Notes: generated from the sequence alone by a model not told the origin. DNA of 64,000 nucleotides from Variovorax sp. S12S4 (GCF_023195515.1 NZ_JALPKR020000002.1:5619001-5683000), one strand, 5' to 3'; shown: positions 17,811-28,053, counted from the first letter of the stretch. Program-made: numbers and translations.

Positions 17811-18206
17811 TCAGGCTTCAGGAAGCTTCGCAATCACCTTGATCTCGAACTTGAAGCCATAGAGCCACGTCACGCCTATGCCGGTGAGCGTCGGGTGCGG
17901 CGCATTGCCCCAGTACTCCGGCACCACCTTCCAGATCTTTTCGAAGTTCGCTTCCGGGTCGACGACGAAGACGGTCACATCGACCACGTCGTCGAACGTG
18001 CAGCCCGCGGCCGTCAGGATGGCGTTCAGGTTCTCGAAGGCAAGCCGTACCTGCGCCTCCAGGTCGGGTTCCGGCGAGCCGTCGGGGCGGCTGCCGACCT
18101 GGCCTGAAACGAACAGGAAGCCGTTGGACCGGACGGCCGGCGAATAGCGGTTCTTTTCATAGAGCGCCTGGCGCCCGGGCGGAAAAACGACGTCGCGTTG
18201 AGCCAT
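17811..18206 (-). CDS. RidA/YjgF family protein
   Basis: 131 residues from ATG 18206 (MAQRDVVFPPG). The family pattern is seen in RYSPAVRSNGFLFVSGQVGS, the helix AQVRLAFENLNAILTAAGCT, then DVVDVTVFVVD and LTGIGVTWLYG. The last segment replaces the usual RxxVxVxxLP ending, so the catalytic Arg of imine-hydrolysing RidA proteins appears absent; it may bind another small ligand. Divergent from the LysR gene at 18356, its probable regulator. Confidence 0.87.
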   Translation of the reverse strand: MAQRDVVFPPGRQALYEKNRYSPAVRSNGFLFVSGQVGSRPDGSPEPDLEAQVRLAFENLNAILTAAGCTFDDVVDVTVFVVDPEANFEKIWKVVPEYWGNAPHPTLTGIGVTWLYGFKFEIKVIAKLPEA

Positions 18207-18355
18207 GGATTGCTTCCTCTTTTCTCGAATGAGCCGTCGCCGGCCCGTCATTACGATCAAGCGACTTTAGGGATCCGGGCTCATCGGATAAACAGGCAAA
18301 GCCAACAATCATTGTTTGGCAAACTCAAACAATCTTCGAACCAGCAGGAACAGAC

Positions 18356-19288
18356 ATGGACCGCTTCGATGCGATGCACGCATTCGCGCGCGTGGTGGAA
18401 GCAGGCAGCTTCACCAAGGCGGCCGGCACGCTGAACATGAGCAAGACCACCGTGACGCAGCTGGTGCAGCAGTTGGAAGCAAGGCTGCGCGTGAAGCTGC
18501 TCAACCGCACCACGCGCAAGCTCAGCGTCACGGCCGATGGTGCCGCCTACTACGAGCGCGTGGTGCGGCTGCTGGCCGACATGGACGACGCGGAAACCAG
18601 CCTCTCGAGTGCCTCGGCGTTGCCGCGCGGCCACTTGCGGGTGGACGTGCCAAGCCCGCTGGCCCGCATGATCCTGGTGCCGGCCTTGCCGGCGTTCCAT
18701 GCCCGCTACCCCGACATCCAGCTCGACATGGGCGTGAGCGACCGCATGGTGGATGTGATCGGCGACAACGTCGACTGCGTGGTGCGCGGCGGCGAGCTCA
18801 CCGACCGGTCGCTGATGGCGCGACGCGTGGGCGACCTGCGGCTGGGCGTCTATGCGGCGCCGCGCTACCTGGAACTTGCCGGCACGCCGCTGCACCCGCG
18901 CGAGCTGGAAGACACGCACCACCGCATCGTGGGCTTCTTGTGGTCGCGCAGCGGCAAGACTTTTCCGTATGCCATGCGGCTGGGCGAAGAGCGCATCGAG
19001 GTGCAAGGCCGCTACGTGCTGTCGGTGGACGACGGCAATGCCTACCTCGCGGCGGGGCTCGCGGGGCTGGGGATTCTCTGGCTGCCGGACTACATGGCCA
19101 AGGGGCACCTGGCGGGCGGCGAGCTGGTGCGGCTTTTCGATGGCTGGCAGCTCGACTCGATGCCGCTGTACGTCGCGTTTCCGCCGAACCGGCACGTCAG
19201 CGCCAAGCTGCGCGCGTTCATCGATTGGGTGGCCGAGCTGATGGCGCAGCACGCGCCTGTCGAAGCCCGGCGCCAGCTCAGGCCGTGA
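18356..19288 (+). CDS. LysR family transcriptional regulator
   Basis: 310 residues of the common single-target subgroup starting MDRFDAMHAFARVVEAGSFT, with the HTH continuing KAAGTLNMSKTTVTQLVQQL and LLNRTTRKLSVTADG. The effector domain starts near residue 90 (RGHLRVDVPSPLARMI). It is divergent from the RidA gene and its 3' end overlaps the convergent DsbA-like gene by 11 bases. Effector unknown. Confidence 0.9.
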   Translation: MDRFDAMHAFARVVEAGSFTKAAGTLNMSKTTVTQLVQQLEARLRVKLLNRTTRKLSVTADGAAYYERVVRLLADMDDAETSLSSASALPRGHLRVDVPSPLARMILVPALPAFHARYPDIQLDMGVSDRMVDVIGDNVDCVVRGGELTDRSLMARRVGDLRLGVYAAPRYLELAGTPLHPRELEDTHHRIVGFLWSRSGKTFPYAMRLGEERIEVQGRYVLSVDDGNAYLAAGLAGLGILWLPDYMAKGHLAGGELVRLFDGWQLDSMPLYVAFPPNRHVSAKLRAFIDWVAELMAQHAPVEARRQLRP

Positions 19289-19961
19289 CGACGGTGCTGG
19301 GCTGCGCACCCGCAATCTGACGCAGCGCCCGCTCGAACACCTCGACCGGCTGCCCGCCCGAAATCAGGTGGTGATCGTTGATGATGATCGCGGGCACCGA
19401 ATGGATGCCGGCATCGGTGTACATGCGCTCGCGCTCGCGGGTCTCGTTTGCATACTCGTCGCTTGCCAGGATTTCGCGCGCACGCGCCGCATCGAGGCCC
19501 GCCTCCGTGGCCGCACGCACCAGCACCTCGGGGTCCGACGGGTTTTGCCTGTCGGTGAAGTAGGCCTTGAGCAGCAGCTTCTTCAGCGCGGCCTGCTTGG
19601 CCGGGCTTTCGAGCTCGGCCCAGTGCAGCAGGCGGTGCGCATCGAAGGTGTTGTAGATGCGCGGCCGGCCTTCGGGACTGAACTCGAAGCCCACCTCGGC
19701 CCCGCGCTGGCGGATCATCTCGCGCGACTGCGCTTGCTGCTCACGCGTGGAGCCGTACTTCTGGTTCAGGTGCTCGAAGGTGTCCTGGCCTTCGACGGGC
19801 ATCTGCGGGTTCAGCTCGAAGGGCTGGAAATGCAGCTCGGCCGTGACGTCCGGCGCCAGGCGCCGGAGCGCCGCCTCGAGCGAACCCAGGCCGACGGCGC
19901 ACCAGGGGCAAGACACGTCGGAAACAAAATCGATCTTCAGATGGGAGGTCATGGGCGCCAT
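19278..19961 (-). CDS. DsbA family oxidoreductase (FrnE-like)
   Basis: 227 residues (224 from the alternative ATG 19952). It begins with a thioredoxin-fold strand and the CxxC site FVSDVSCPWCAVGLGSLEAA near residue 18, has an inserted helical domain and returns with the cis-Pro motif IHSVPAIIINDHHLISGGQP. There is no signal peptide, so it is a cytoplasmic member of the FrnE/2-hydroxychromene isomerase-like group. It ends inside the LysR gene. Substrate unknown; roles in disulfide handling under stress are known for FrnE proteins. Confidence 0.88.
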   Translation of the reverse strand: MAPMTSHLKIDFVSDVSCPWCAVGLGSLEAALRRLAPDVTAELHFQPFELNPQMPVEGQDTFEHLNQKYGSTREQQAQSREMIRQRGAEVGFEFSPEGRPRIYNTFDAHRLLHWAELESPAKQAALKKLLLKAYFTDRQNPSDPEVLVRAATEAGLDAARAREILASDEYANETRERERMYTDAGIHSVPAIIINDHHLISGGQPVEVFERALRQIAGAQPSTVVTA

Positions 19962-19999
19962 TCTTCATGGCGCCGACTCCTTTGGTGCGCGCAAGGTCT

Positions 20000-21408
20000 T
20001 CAGGCGGTTGCCTTGGCCATGCGTGCGTTCACCAGCGTTTGTTCGCGCAGCCGGTCGTACTCGGTCTTCTCGACCGGAACAGCGTCAGGCTTGCCCAGGT
20101 CGTTCATATGCACGCGGTAGGTTTCGCGGGCAGACCAGGCCGAAACAGCGGCAATGGCGCAGATCGCCAGCGTGATGGCACCCACGGTAAGCGGGATGTT
20201 GGCGGCACCGGGGGCGCCACCGCCACGAACAGCGCCGGCAGCAGCGCAGTGATCGCGGTGCCGATGTTCTGCGAAATGGCCATGCCCGAGACACGGGTGC
20301 GCGTGGGGAACATTTCCGGATAGAAGCTCGGGAACACGGCGTTGTAGCCCTGGTAGACCACGCCCCACATCAGGAGCGACATCACGATGGCCAGCGGTAC
20401 GTTCTGGATGCTGATGGCGTACAGGTAGCCGAACGACAGCAGGCCCGAACCAAGGGCGCCAACGACGATCGGCAGGCGCCGGCCGACCTTGTCCGACAGG
20501 TTGCCCACGAACGGAATCACGATCACGGCCAGGATGTTGCCCATGACCGGAATCCACAGATAGATGTCTTTCTCGAAGTTGATGCCGTAGCCCGGCTGCA
20601 CCGCATAGGCCGCGCCGAAGATGGTGGCAACCACCGGAATCACGTTCATCAGCGAGCACAGCAGCACGCGCAGCATGTCGCCCCAGCTCTCGGTCACGGC
20701 CTGGATCACCGGCGCCTTGGGCACGGTTGCGCTCTTCTCCACTTCGGTGAATGCGGGCGTCTCGTCCACTTCCTTGCGGATGATGTAGCCGGCCACGATG
20801 ACGATGAAGCTCAGCAGGAACGGAATGCGCCAGCCCCAGGAGTTGAAGGCGTCCTTGTCCATGTAGTGCGCGAGCGGCAGGAACACGGCGGCCGCCATGA
20901 TCTGGCCGGCCTGCACGCCCTGCAGCGTGAAGCTCGCGAAGAAGCCGCGGCGCCCGAACGGCGCGTGCTCCAGGATCATCGAGCTCGCGCCTGAAATTTC
21001 GCCGGCCACCGCAAAGCCCTGGATCAGCCGGAGCACCACCAGCATCGCAGGCGCCCACAAGCCGACCTGGTCATACGTCGGCAGCAGGCCCACGGCAATG
21101 GTCGAAAAGCCCATCAGGAACATGCAGAGAATCAGCACGGTCTTGCGGCCGTGCGTGTCGCCCCAGTGGCCCAGCAGCAGTGCGCCGATCGGCCGTGCCA
21201 CATAGCCCACGCCGTAGGTCGCGAGCGACGCGATGATCGCAATCTGCGGGTCGCCCTTGGGAAAGAATATCTGCGGAAAGATCAGCGCCGCCGCGGTGGC
21301 GTAGATGAAGAAGTCGTAGTACTCCAGCGCCGAGCCGATCCAGCCGCTGGCGGTGGCCTTCTTCGACTGGTGCTTGCCTTTCGGCTCTTGGGCCGTGGTG
21401 TTTGCCAT
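20000..21408 (-). pseudogene. MHS-family MFS carrier (shikimate/dicarboxylate type), single frameshift
   Basis: A 12-span carrier of the metabolite:H+ symporter family: GWIGSALEYYDFFIYATAAA, the MFS signature GHWGDTHGRKTVLI, then FAVAGEISGASSMILEHAP. The frame is lost near residue 398 at the G5 run 20210-20214 (plus strand). One more base restores GAANIPLTVGAITLAICAIA and the C-terminus to 20000, for about 469 residues. The gene lies just after the dehydroshikimate dehydratase on the same strand, so shikimate, quinate or protocatechuate is the likely cargo. The lesion is probably a sequencing error. Confidence 0.85.
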
Positions 21409-21437
21409 GGTTTGTCTCCGGGGTTGACTAGAAAAAC

Positions 21438-23335
21438 TTATTCCTGCGCCTGCGATGCCATGCGCGCGGGTGCATTGAGGGCACCGTAGGCGTCGTAGCC
21501 CGCGGTGCGTTGTGCCAGTTCGAAGAAGAGCCCGCCTTCGATGCTCTCGGTGTAGATGTGCAGGTAGTCGCCGGCCGCAGAGCGGTCGAACAGCACGCCC
21601 GCCGCGCGCATGCGTGCGAGCAGCGCCGGGTCGAGATCGATGCGCGTGGCCAGGTCGTCGTAGTAGTTGCCCGAAATGGGCACGAAGCGCGTGCCGTTGG
21701 CGCGCAGCCTCTCCACGCTTTCGAAGATGTCGTTGCAGCGCAAGGCGATGTGGTGCACCGCGCCGCCGCCCGTCACGCTCAGCGTGCGCGCGGTGCGGGT
21801 GCGCTGGCTCAGCGACACGTTGAGCACCAGCCGCACGCTCCGCGCCGCATCGGCCACACCGCGGCTTCGAATGAGCCCGAACGGATCGGCCAGCTCCAGG
21901 CTTTCGCCCGGCTCCAGCCCCAGCACCGCGCGTGTGAACAGCACCCAGGTGTCGAGTTGGTCCACCGCCAGGCCAAGGGCCACGTGGTCGATCTGCGTCA
22001 GGCCGGCGCCACCGGCCTCGGCTGCGTCTTCTTCGAGGATGAAATCCGCCTCGTACAGGCCATTCGCGCCCAATGCTTCCGACACGAAGTGAATGAGGTT
22101 GCCGCCCGGCGCCACGATGGCCGGCACTCGCAGTTCATTGGGACCGACCGGGCTGTCGTGGCGTTGCGATCGCATCGCCGTGGCGCGATCGACCGCTGCC
22201 AGCGGGTCAGCGCAGCGCACGCCCAGCGCGCACACCGAGGTGCCGTGCGCATCGAAGCGGCTGCGCGCGAACGAATCCGGCTGCGCATTGACGATCAGGT
22301 TGATCTCGCCCTGCCGGTACAGCACCACGGCCTTCGAGCGGTGCCGGCCGACGCGGCGGAAGCCGAGTTGCCCAAGCAGTGCGCCGAGCGTGCGGGCCGA
22401 GCTTTCGTCAGCCGCGAACTCGATGAACGAGAGGCCCGACAGCGCCGGCACGGGGGCGGATTGAAAAGCTCGACGCGTTGCGGCGGCACGGGCACAGCCG
22501 CGGTATCGGCCGCCGCTGCAAGGCGCCGCTGCGCCTCGCTTTCGAGATACAGCAGCGAGCGCATCGCATCCACCGCGGTGCGGCGATTCGGTGTCTCGCG
22601 GAAGATGTCGTTGAAGATCTCGAGCGACAGCGGCCCCGTGTAGCCCGCGCGCAGCACCTGCTCGAAGAACCCGATCACGGCAAGGTCGCCCTGCCCCGGA
22701 AACGAACGGTGATGGCGGGCCCACTGCAGCACGTCCATCGAAAGCAGCGGCGCGTCGGCCATCTGCAGAAAGAAGATCTTGTCGCCCGGAATCTGGGCGA
22801 TGCCCGCGGGATCGTCCTTCAGCGACAGCGTGTGAAAGCTGTCCAGGATCAAGCCGAGGTTCGGATGACCGGCCTCGCGCACGATGTTCCAGGCTTGGCC
22901 ATAGAGCGAAGTGAAGCGGCCCCAGGCCAAGGCCTCGAAACCCACGCGCAGGTTGCGGCGTGCGGCGCGCTCCGCCAGCTCGTGCAGTTGGGCCGCGGCA
23001 AGTGCCCGGTCATCGATGGCGAGCGGCGATGTGTTCGAGCAGCACAGCATCATCGGCGCGCCCATCGCCTCCATCAGGTCGAACTTGCGTTCGGCGCGCT
23101 CCAGGCTGCGCCGGAACTGCGCCTCGGGCATGCCCTCAAAATCGCGGAACGGCTGGTACAGGTCGATCGACAGGCCAATATCGGCGGCGATGCGGCCGAG
23201 CTCACTGGCGCTGCCCTTGAAGTTGACGAAGTCGCTCTCGAACAGTTCGATTCCGTCGAAGCCCGCGGCCGAAACGGCTTCGAGCTTCTGGCGAAGCGTG
23301 CCGCTGAGAGAAACGGTGGCAATGGAGCGATGCAT
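21438..23335 (-). pseudogene. quiC: 3-dehydroshikimate dehydratase, two-domain QuiC type, single frameshift
   Basis: ATG 23335 starts MHRSIATVSLSGTLRQKLEA, a sugar-isomerase-like TIM barrel (residues 1-270) with FDGIELFESD, LILDSFHTLS and GPLSLEIFND. The frame slips at the G5 run 22452-22456 (plus strand); one extra base joins it to a 4-hydroxyphenylpyruvate dioxygenase-like half with the metal-ligand segments TQIDHVALGL, VHHIALRCND and FFELAQR. This fused layout is that of QuiC/DSD dehydratases, which make protocatechuate from 3-dehydroshikimate. The context (shikimate dehydrogenases, pca genes) agrees. A PcaR-like operator lies just upstream. Confidence 0.85.
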
Positions 23336-23390
23336 GGGAACCGACTGTAGGAAGACGGCGCCCTGCCCACAATGCTCCACGCTCACCCGT

Positions 23391-23427
23391 CGTTCGATAA
23401 TCGAACGCCTGCGTGCAGTGTTCGAAC
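23391..23427. promoter_or_regulatory. PcaR/PcaU-like operator upstream of quiC
   Basis: A palindrome CGTTCGATAATCGAACG (23391-23407) contains GTTCGATAATCGAAC, 14 of 15 bases identical to the site GTTCGATAATCGCAC described for Pseudomonas PcaR. A further half site GTTCGAAC follows at 23420-23427. A palindrome plus one outlying repeat is the geometry reported for IclR-type PcaU/PobR. It lies in the 142-base gap between pcaD and quiC. Confidence 0.7.
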
Positions 23428-23477
23428 GAAATAGGGGTTAGACCTAGGCGTGATCCCGCTCCGCGAGCGGCCGATTT

Positions 23478-24242
23478 TCAGAGACTGCGCCAGTAATCGA
23501 TCAGCAGCTGCGTAAATTCAACCGGCCGCTCCACCGCACTCAGGTGCGCGGCATCGATCGTGGCCAGCCGCGCGCCGGGAATGGCGGCCACCATGGCCTC
23601 CGACATGACCAGCGGAGTGGCTTCGTCCTGCAGGCCCGCAATGACCAGCGTGGGCACGGCAATGCGGCGGTTGCTCTCGCGAAAATCGATGGCGGCCACG
23701 GCATTGCAGCTCTCGATGTAGCCCTCTGCATCGGTGCGCACCAGCACCTCGTTCAGCGCCTGCGCGGCCGCCTTGCCTTCCTGCGTGGTGACATAGCCGT
23801 GCGTCAGCCAGCGCGACACGGCGCCCGGCGCAATGGCCTCCACGCCTTTGGCGGCCACCGTTTCAGCGCGCGCGCGCCACGGCGACTGGTCGGGGTAGTG
23901 GGCCGACGAATTTGCAATGACCACGCTGCGCAGCAGTTCGGGGTGCCGCACTGCCAGCGCCTGCGCCGTCATGCCGCCCATCGAAAGGCCGACGAAATGC
24001 ACCGGCTCCCCGCCGGTCTCGCGCTGGATGAGTTCGGCCACGTCCTGCGCCAGTGTTTCGATGCGCAGCGCACCGGGCACCACCTCGGAGCCGCCATGGT
24101 TGCGGTGGTCGTAGCGAATCACGGTGTGGCCGCGCGCGAGCTGCTCGGCCACGCCGTCCCACATGTGCAGGTCGCAGCCCAGCGCATGGCTCAGCACGAC
24201 GAAGGGGCCGCTGCCTTCGCGGACGACGTTCAAACGGGTCAT
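23478..24242 (-). CDS. pcaD: 3-oxoadipate enol-lactonase
   Basis: 254 residues from ATG 24242, with AAGGAATC upstream. Alpha/beta hydrolase with LSHALGCDLHMWDGVAEQL, the nucleophile elbow HFVGLSMGGMTAQALA (Ser87) and a late His in IDAAHLSAVERP. These match PcaD enzymes, which open 3-oxoadipate enol-lactone in the beta-ketoadipate pathway. It overlaps the preceding MFS gene by ATGA and shares the operon with pcaB and pcaC, which make its substrate, so the assignment is firm. Confidence 0.9.
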   Translation of the reverse strand: MTRLNVVREGSGPFVVLSHALGCDLHMWDGVAEQLARGHTVIRYDHRNHGGSEVVPGALRIETLAQDVAELIQRETGGEPVHFVGLSMGGMTAQALAVRHPELLRSVVIANSSAHYPDQSPWRARAETVAAKGVEAIAPGAVSRWLTHGYVTTQEGKAAAQALNEVLVRTDAEGYIESCNAVAAIDFRESNRRIAVPTLVIAGLQDEATPLVMSEAMVAAIPGARLATIDAAHLSAVERPVEFTQLLIDYWRSL

Positions 24243-25459
24243 GTTGATTCCTTCCTTATCAGGTGTTGAAGACGCGGCAGCCAGAGAAACGCGATGGCCA
24301 GCAGCACGCAGCCCGCGAGCAGCATGGGCACGACCATCGGCCAGGCGCCGTTCGAATAACCGGTGTCGACAAACTGTGCCGCAATTTGCCCGACGCTGAA
24401 TGCAACCATCATCATGCCGAAGCCCGACCACGACACGGCGCGACCCGCCAGGTGCGGCAAGTCGCCCACCGCACCGGCCTGGCCGCAGGGCTGGTGGATG
24501 CCGTGGCCAAGGCAATAGACGGCGTGCCCCACCAGCAGCGGCATCGCACTGTGCGGCGCCAGCCAGCAGCCCAGCGCCTGGATCGTCGCGCCGGCAATGC
24601 TCAGCGTAGCGCCAAGCTGAACGGTGTGCACAGGCCCGTATTTGCGCAGCAGGCGCCGGCACATCGTGGTGCTGAAAATGTAGACCAGCGAGCCGCCGGC
24701 CGGAATCCAGCCGTACATCGCGGGCGACCAGCCCAGATAGCCGATGTAGACCATCGGCGACAGCAGCAAAAAGCAGAACAGGCCGCCGTAGGTGGTCGCG
24801 GCCACCGAAGCCCAGGCGCGAAAGCTGCGACTCGCAAACACGGCGCGCGCACTGCCGCGCGGCGCGGAAACATCGCCCGCCAGCGGCCGCCGCGTTTCGC
24901 CGAATGAACGCCAGCAGAGCGCAAAGAGCACCAGCGCATACAGCGCCATCGACCCCATCACCCAGCGCCAGCCCGCCCCTTGCACCAGCCACGCGCCAAG
25001 CAGCGGCGCGAGGAGCCCGACCACACCCAACCCGGTGAGCCCGCGCGCCATGACGTGCGGCCCCTCGTGCGCGGGGTACAGGTCGCGCACCGCGGCGCGC
25101 GCGCAAACCAGAATGGCCGCCATCGAAAAGCCCTGCAGCGTACGCCAGCCCGCAAGCACCGCCACGCTGCCGGCGAATGCACCGCCCAGCGCCGCGACCA
25201 CGTAGCAACCCAGCCCCGCCAACAGCACGGGCCGGCGCCCGAAGCGGTCGGCCAGCGGCCCGCACAGCAATTGCGCAAACCCAAAGGCCAGCACAAACAG
25301 CGTGAGGCTGGTGCTGGCCGAGCCCAGCTCATTGGCAATGGCGGGCAGCGCGGGCAGGTAGCTGTCGGTGGCCACAGGCTGGGCCGCCAGGAGCAGCGGC
25401 AGCAGCAAGCCAAAGCCGACGTCGAAGCGCCCTTTGCGAATATCCGTGGGCCCGGTCAC
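24239..25459 (-). CDS. Bcr/CflA-type MFS transporter
   Basis: 406 residues, 12 predicted spans. The DHA1 start is clear: PVATDSYLPALPAIANELGS, then the motif FGFAQLLCGPLADRFGRRPV and later motif C-like ARGLTGLGVVGLLAPLLGAW. Usually annotated as drug export, but it is translationally coupled on both sides (ATGA with pcaC and pcaD), so it more likely moves a pathway compound or relieves toxicity of an intermediate. No frame problems. Confidence 0.85.
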   Translation of the reverse strand: MTGPTDIRKGRFDVGFGLLLPLLLAAQPVATDSYLPALPAIANELGSASTSLTLFVLAFGFAQLLCGPLADRFGRRPVLLAGLGCYVVAALGGAFAGSVAVLAGWRTLQGFSMAAILVCARAAVRDLYPAHEGPHVMARGLTGLGVVGLLAPLLGAWLVQGAGWRWVMGSMALYALVLFALCWRSFGETRRPLAGDVSAPRGSARAVFASRSFRAWASVAATTYGGLFCFLLLSPMVYIGYLGWSPAMYGWIPAGGSLVYIFSTTMCRRLLRKYGPVHTVQLGATLSIAGATIQALGCWLAPHSAMPLLVGHAVYCLGHGIHQPCGQAGAVGDLPHLAGRAVSWSGFGMMMVAFSVGQIAAQFVDTGYSNGAWPMVVPMLLAGCVLLAIAFLWLPRLQHLIRKEST

Positions 25460-25884
25460 TGCGGGGCTGCTGCCAGCAGGCCCTTCTCCCGCAAGATGCC
25501 GGTCGCAATGCCGAAGGCGTGGTTGGCCACCGGCACGCCGCAGTAGATGGCCGCCATCATGATCACTTCCTTGATGTCGTCCGGCGTCAGGCGCGATTCG
25601 GGCGGGCCGTCGAGCGCCGCGCGCACGTGCATGGCGAATTCCTCATACGCATGAATGCCCAGCATCATCGACAGCACCATGAAGCGGCGCGTCTTGTCGC
25701 CCAGCGCGGGCCGGCCCCAGATGTCGTTCCACGCGTGGCGCGTGATGAGCTCCTGGAACTCGGCGTTGAACTCGTTGCGGTTGGCCAGCGACTTGTCGAC
25801 CCACGCATCGCCGAGCACGCGCCGGCGGTTGACAAGGCCCGCTTCGTAGTCGGCGGCGGGAGGTGTGCTTTTCGGATCGGTCAT
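25456..25884 (-). CDS. pcaC: 4-carboxymuconolactone decarboxylase
   Basis: 142 residues from ATG 25884. The CMD-domain pattern is good: VLGDAWVDKSLANRNEFNAE, ITRHAWNDIWGRPALGDKTR, MVLSMMLGIHAYEEFAMHVR and IKEVIMMAAIYCGVPVANHA. PcaC removes CO2 from 4-carboxymuconolactone to give 3-oxoadipate enol-lactone. ATGA overlaps link it to pcaB upstream and to the MFS gene downstream. Confidence 0.92.
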   Translation of the reverse strand: MTDPKSTPPAADYEAGLVNRRRVLGDAWVDKSLANRNEFNAEFQELITRHAWNDIWGRPALGDKTRRFMVLSMMLGIHAYEEFAMHVRAALDGPPESRLTPDDIKEVIMMAAIYCGVPVANHAFGIATGILREKGLLAAAPQ

Positions 25885-27092
25885 CGGGATGTGTCTTTCG
25901 CAATCAGTTGGTCGCGCAGCGCCGCCACCTGGCGCAGCGCGGTTTCGCCTGCCGGTCCGGCCAGGGCCGGGCTGAACCATTCGTCGGCTGCCTCGCGCGG
26001 CAGTTCCGTTCGAAGCGTGTCGATGTTGGCGCGCATGCGCGCCGCGTCGATCTGCAGGCCCGGTAGCGCACCGGCCAGCGCGCGTGCGCTGCCATGGGCG
26101 GACATCAGCAGTTGCGGCCACTCGGCCAGCTCGGCTTGCCAGCCGCCGAGGGCGCGCTCGTGTTCCTGCGGCATGGCGGCCAGCAGTGCGGCCACGCGCT
26201 GCGGTGCACGCTGCGCCGCAGCCAGCGCCACCATCGAGGCCACGGGGTTGCGCTTGTGCGGCATGGCCGAGGAGCCGCCGCGGCCCGGCTCGGTGGGTTC
26301 GGCCACCTCGCCGACTTCATACTGCCCCATGAGCGAGATGTCGCGCGCGATCTTGCCCAGGCTGCCGGTGAGCAGGCCCAACTCGCAGCCGAGCGCCACC
26401 CATTCATCGCGCTGCGTGTGCCACGTGGCACCGGGGTTGCCGAGGCCGAGCTCGTCCGCCACGCGCTGCACCACGGCCGGGCCCTGCCCCTTCATCTGCG
26501 CGAGCGTGCCGACGGCCCCGCCAAGCTGCACGTTGAGGGCATGGCGCGCGGCCGTGCGCAAGCGCACGCGGCTGCGCACCAGCGGCGCGGCCCAGCCCGC
26601 GCACTTGAGGCCGAAGCTCGTGACCGAGGCCGGCTGCATCAACGTGCGCGCAAGAATAGGCGTGGCGGCATGCTGCACGGCATGCTGCAGCAGCGCCTCG
26701 ATGGCACGGTCGAGGTCTTTCTCGATCAGCGCCATGCCCTCGCGCGTGACCAATGCCATGGCCGTGTCGATCACGTCCTGGCTGGTGCTGCCGAAATGCA
26801 CGAAAGGCACCGCCTCCGCGTTGAACAGGCCCACGGCCTCTTTCAATGCCTTGACCAGCGGAATTGCAACGCTGCCCGCGCGGCCGCTGTCGCGCACGAT
26901 CTTCGCCACATCGAACAGCTCGACCTTGCAGCTGCCGACGATCGAATGCGCAGCCGATTCAGGCACCAGCCCGACGGCGGCCTGCGCCCGCGTGAGCGCC
27001 GCCTCGAAGCGCAGCATGGCGTCGACAAAGTTGCGGTCGCTGAAGGCTGAAAGCGTTTCGGAAGTGGAAAGAAAGCCTTCAAAAATACTCAT
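25881..27092 (-). CDS. pcaB: 3-carboxy-cis,cis-muconate cycloisomerase
   Basis: 403 residues of the fumarase/aspartase superfamily. It begins FLSTSETLSAFSDRNFVDAM, has HFGSTSQDVIDTAMALV near residue 92 and the superfamily signature GRGGSSAMPHKRNPVASMVA near 270. PcaB converts 3-carboxymuconate to 4-carboxymuconolactone. Its stop overlaps the pcaC start. Length is a little under the usual 450 because the C-terminal domain is short, as in several betaproteobacterial PcaB proteins. Confidence 0.9.
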   Translation of the reverse strand: MSIFEGFLSTSETLSAFSDRNFVDAMLRFEAALTRAQAAVGLVPESAAHSIVGSCKVELFDVAKIVRDSGRAGSVAIPLVKALKEAVGLFNAEAVPFVHFGSTSQDVIDTAMALVTREGMALIEKDLDRAIEALLQHAVQHAATPILARTLMQPASVTSFGLKCAGWAAPLVRSRVRLRTAARHALNVQLGGAVGTLAQMKGQGPAVVQRVADELGLGNPGATWHTQRDEWVALGCELGLLTGSLGKIARDISLMGQYEVGEVAEPTEPGRGGSSAMPHKRNPVASMVALAAAQRAPQRVAALLAAMPQEHERALGGWQAELAEWPQLLMSAHGSARALAGALPGLQIDAARMRANIDTLRTELPREAADEWFSPALAGPAGETALRQVAALRDQLIAKDTSR

Positions 27093-27192
27093 GGTGAACG
27101 CCTCTTTGCATCAAAAAAATCGGGCGGCGAGACGGCATTACACCGCGTTCGCAACACGCCCGTGGGATGTAGGCGTTTGCGTCGGTCGCAAC

Positions 27193-28038
27193 TCAGTAGC
27201 TGATCTTCGCCTCGGCGCGCAGCTCGTCGGCCGTGGCGGTGCCAAAGCCGAAGAATTCGAGATACGCGGGAATCATCTCGAACAGCATGTCGGTGCCGAC
27301 CTGCACCGCGCAGCCCTTGTCCAGCGCGGCGCGCAGCAGCGGCGTGTATTCGGACTTCATGACCACCTCGCCGACGAAGGTCGAAGGCGCGATGCGGTCG
27401 ACGTCGAAAGGCAGCGCATCGCCCTCCTTCATGCCCAGCGGCGTGGCGTTGACGACCACGTCGAAACCGGCCGGGTCGTTCGAGCCCGTGGAAACGGCCA
27501 GCGCGGGATAGTGCGTGCGCAGCCGTCCGGCAAGCGCATCGGCCGACGGCGCGTGGGCGTCGAAGAGCGCAATCTGCGCGACGCCGGCGGCAGCCAGCGA
27601 AGCCGCAATGGCCGAGCCGACACCGCCGCTTCCAGAGACCAGCACGCGCGCGCCTTTGAGCGCGCAGCCCTTGCGCAGAACGCCGCGGACAAAACCCGCG
27701 CCATCGAACTGGTCGCCCACCAGCGTGCCGTCGGCGCGCTTGAGCACCGCGTTGCAGGCCCCGGCGATCTTCGCGGTTGGCGTGACCTCGTCGACCAGGC
27801 CCATGGTCGTGATCTTGTGCGGCATCGTCACCAGCGCACCCCGGATGTTGGTGAGCCGGAACAGCGCGGCAAACGCCGCGGGGTAGTCCTCCGGCTTCAC
27901 GCCCATCGGCACCACGACCGCGTCGATGCCCTGCTTCTCGAACCAGGGGTTGTAGATCATCGGCGCCTTGAAGCTCTCGGTGGGAAAGCCCAGGTGCGCG
28001 ACGAGGGTGGTCTTGCCGGTGATCATGCTGTCCTTCAT
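27193..28038 (-). CDS. aroE: Shikimate/quinate dehydrogenase-like protein (first paralog)
   Basis: 281 residues. AroE fold: LVAHLGFPTESFKAPMIYNP, the substrate Lys in GALVTMPHKITTMGLVDEV, Asn and Asp in GACNAVLKR and GDQFDGAGFVRG, and the nucleotide motif VSGSGGVGSAIAASLAAAG. It lies between the TRAP receptor and pcaB in a catabolic operon, so it should run in the oxidative direction, giving 3-dehydroshikimate or dehydroquinate. NAD or NADP preference cannot be settled by eye. A shorter start at Met 28026 is possible. Confidence 0.85.
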   Translation of the reverse strand: MKDSMITGKTTLVAHLGFPTESFKAPMIYNPWFEKQGIDAVVVPMGVKPEDYPAAFAALFRLTNIRGALVTMPHKITTMGLVDEVTPTAKIAGACNAVLKRADGTLVGDQFDGAGFVRGVLRKGCALKGARVLVSGSGGVGSAIAASLAAAGVAQIALFDAHAPSADALAGRLRTHYPALAVSTGSNDPAGFDVVVNATPLGMKEGDALPFDVDRIAPSTFVGEVVMKSEYTPLLRAALDKGCAVQVGTDMLFEMIPAYLEFFGFGTATADELRAEAKISY

Positions 28039-28053
28039 TCGCCTGTCGTTGAC

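Noticed and set aside
27193..28038. Biosynthetic aroE role for the shikimate dehydrogenase paralogs
   Set aside because: They sit with an importer, a dehydroshikimate dehydratase and pca genes, which implies catabolism; the biosynthetic copy is probably elsewhere.
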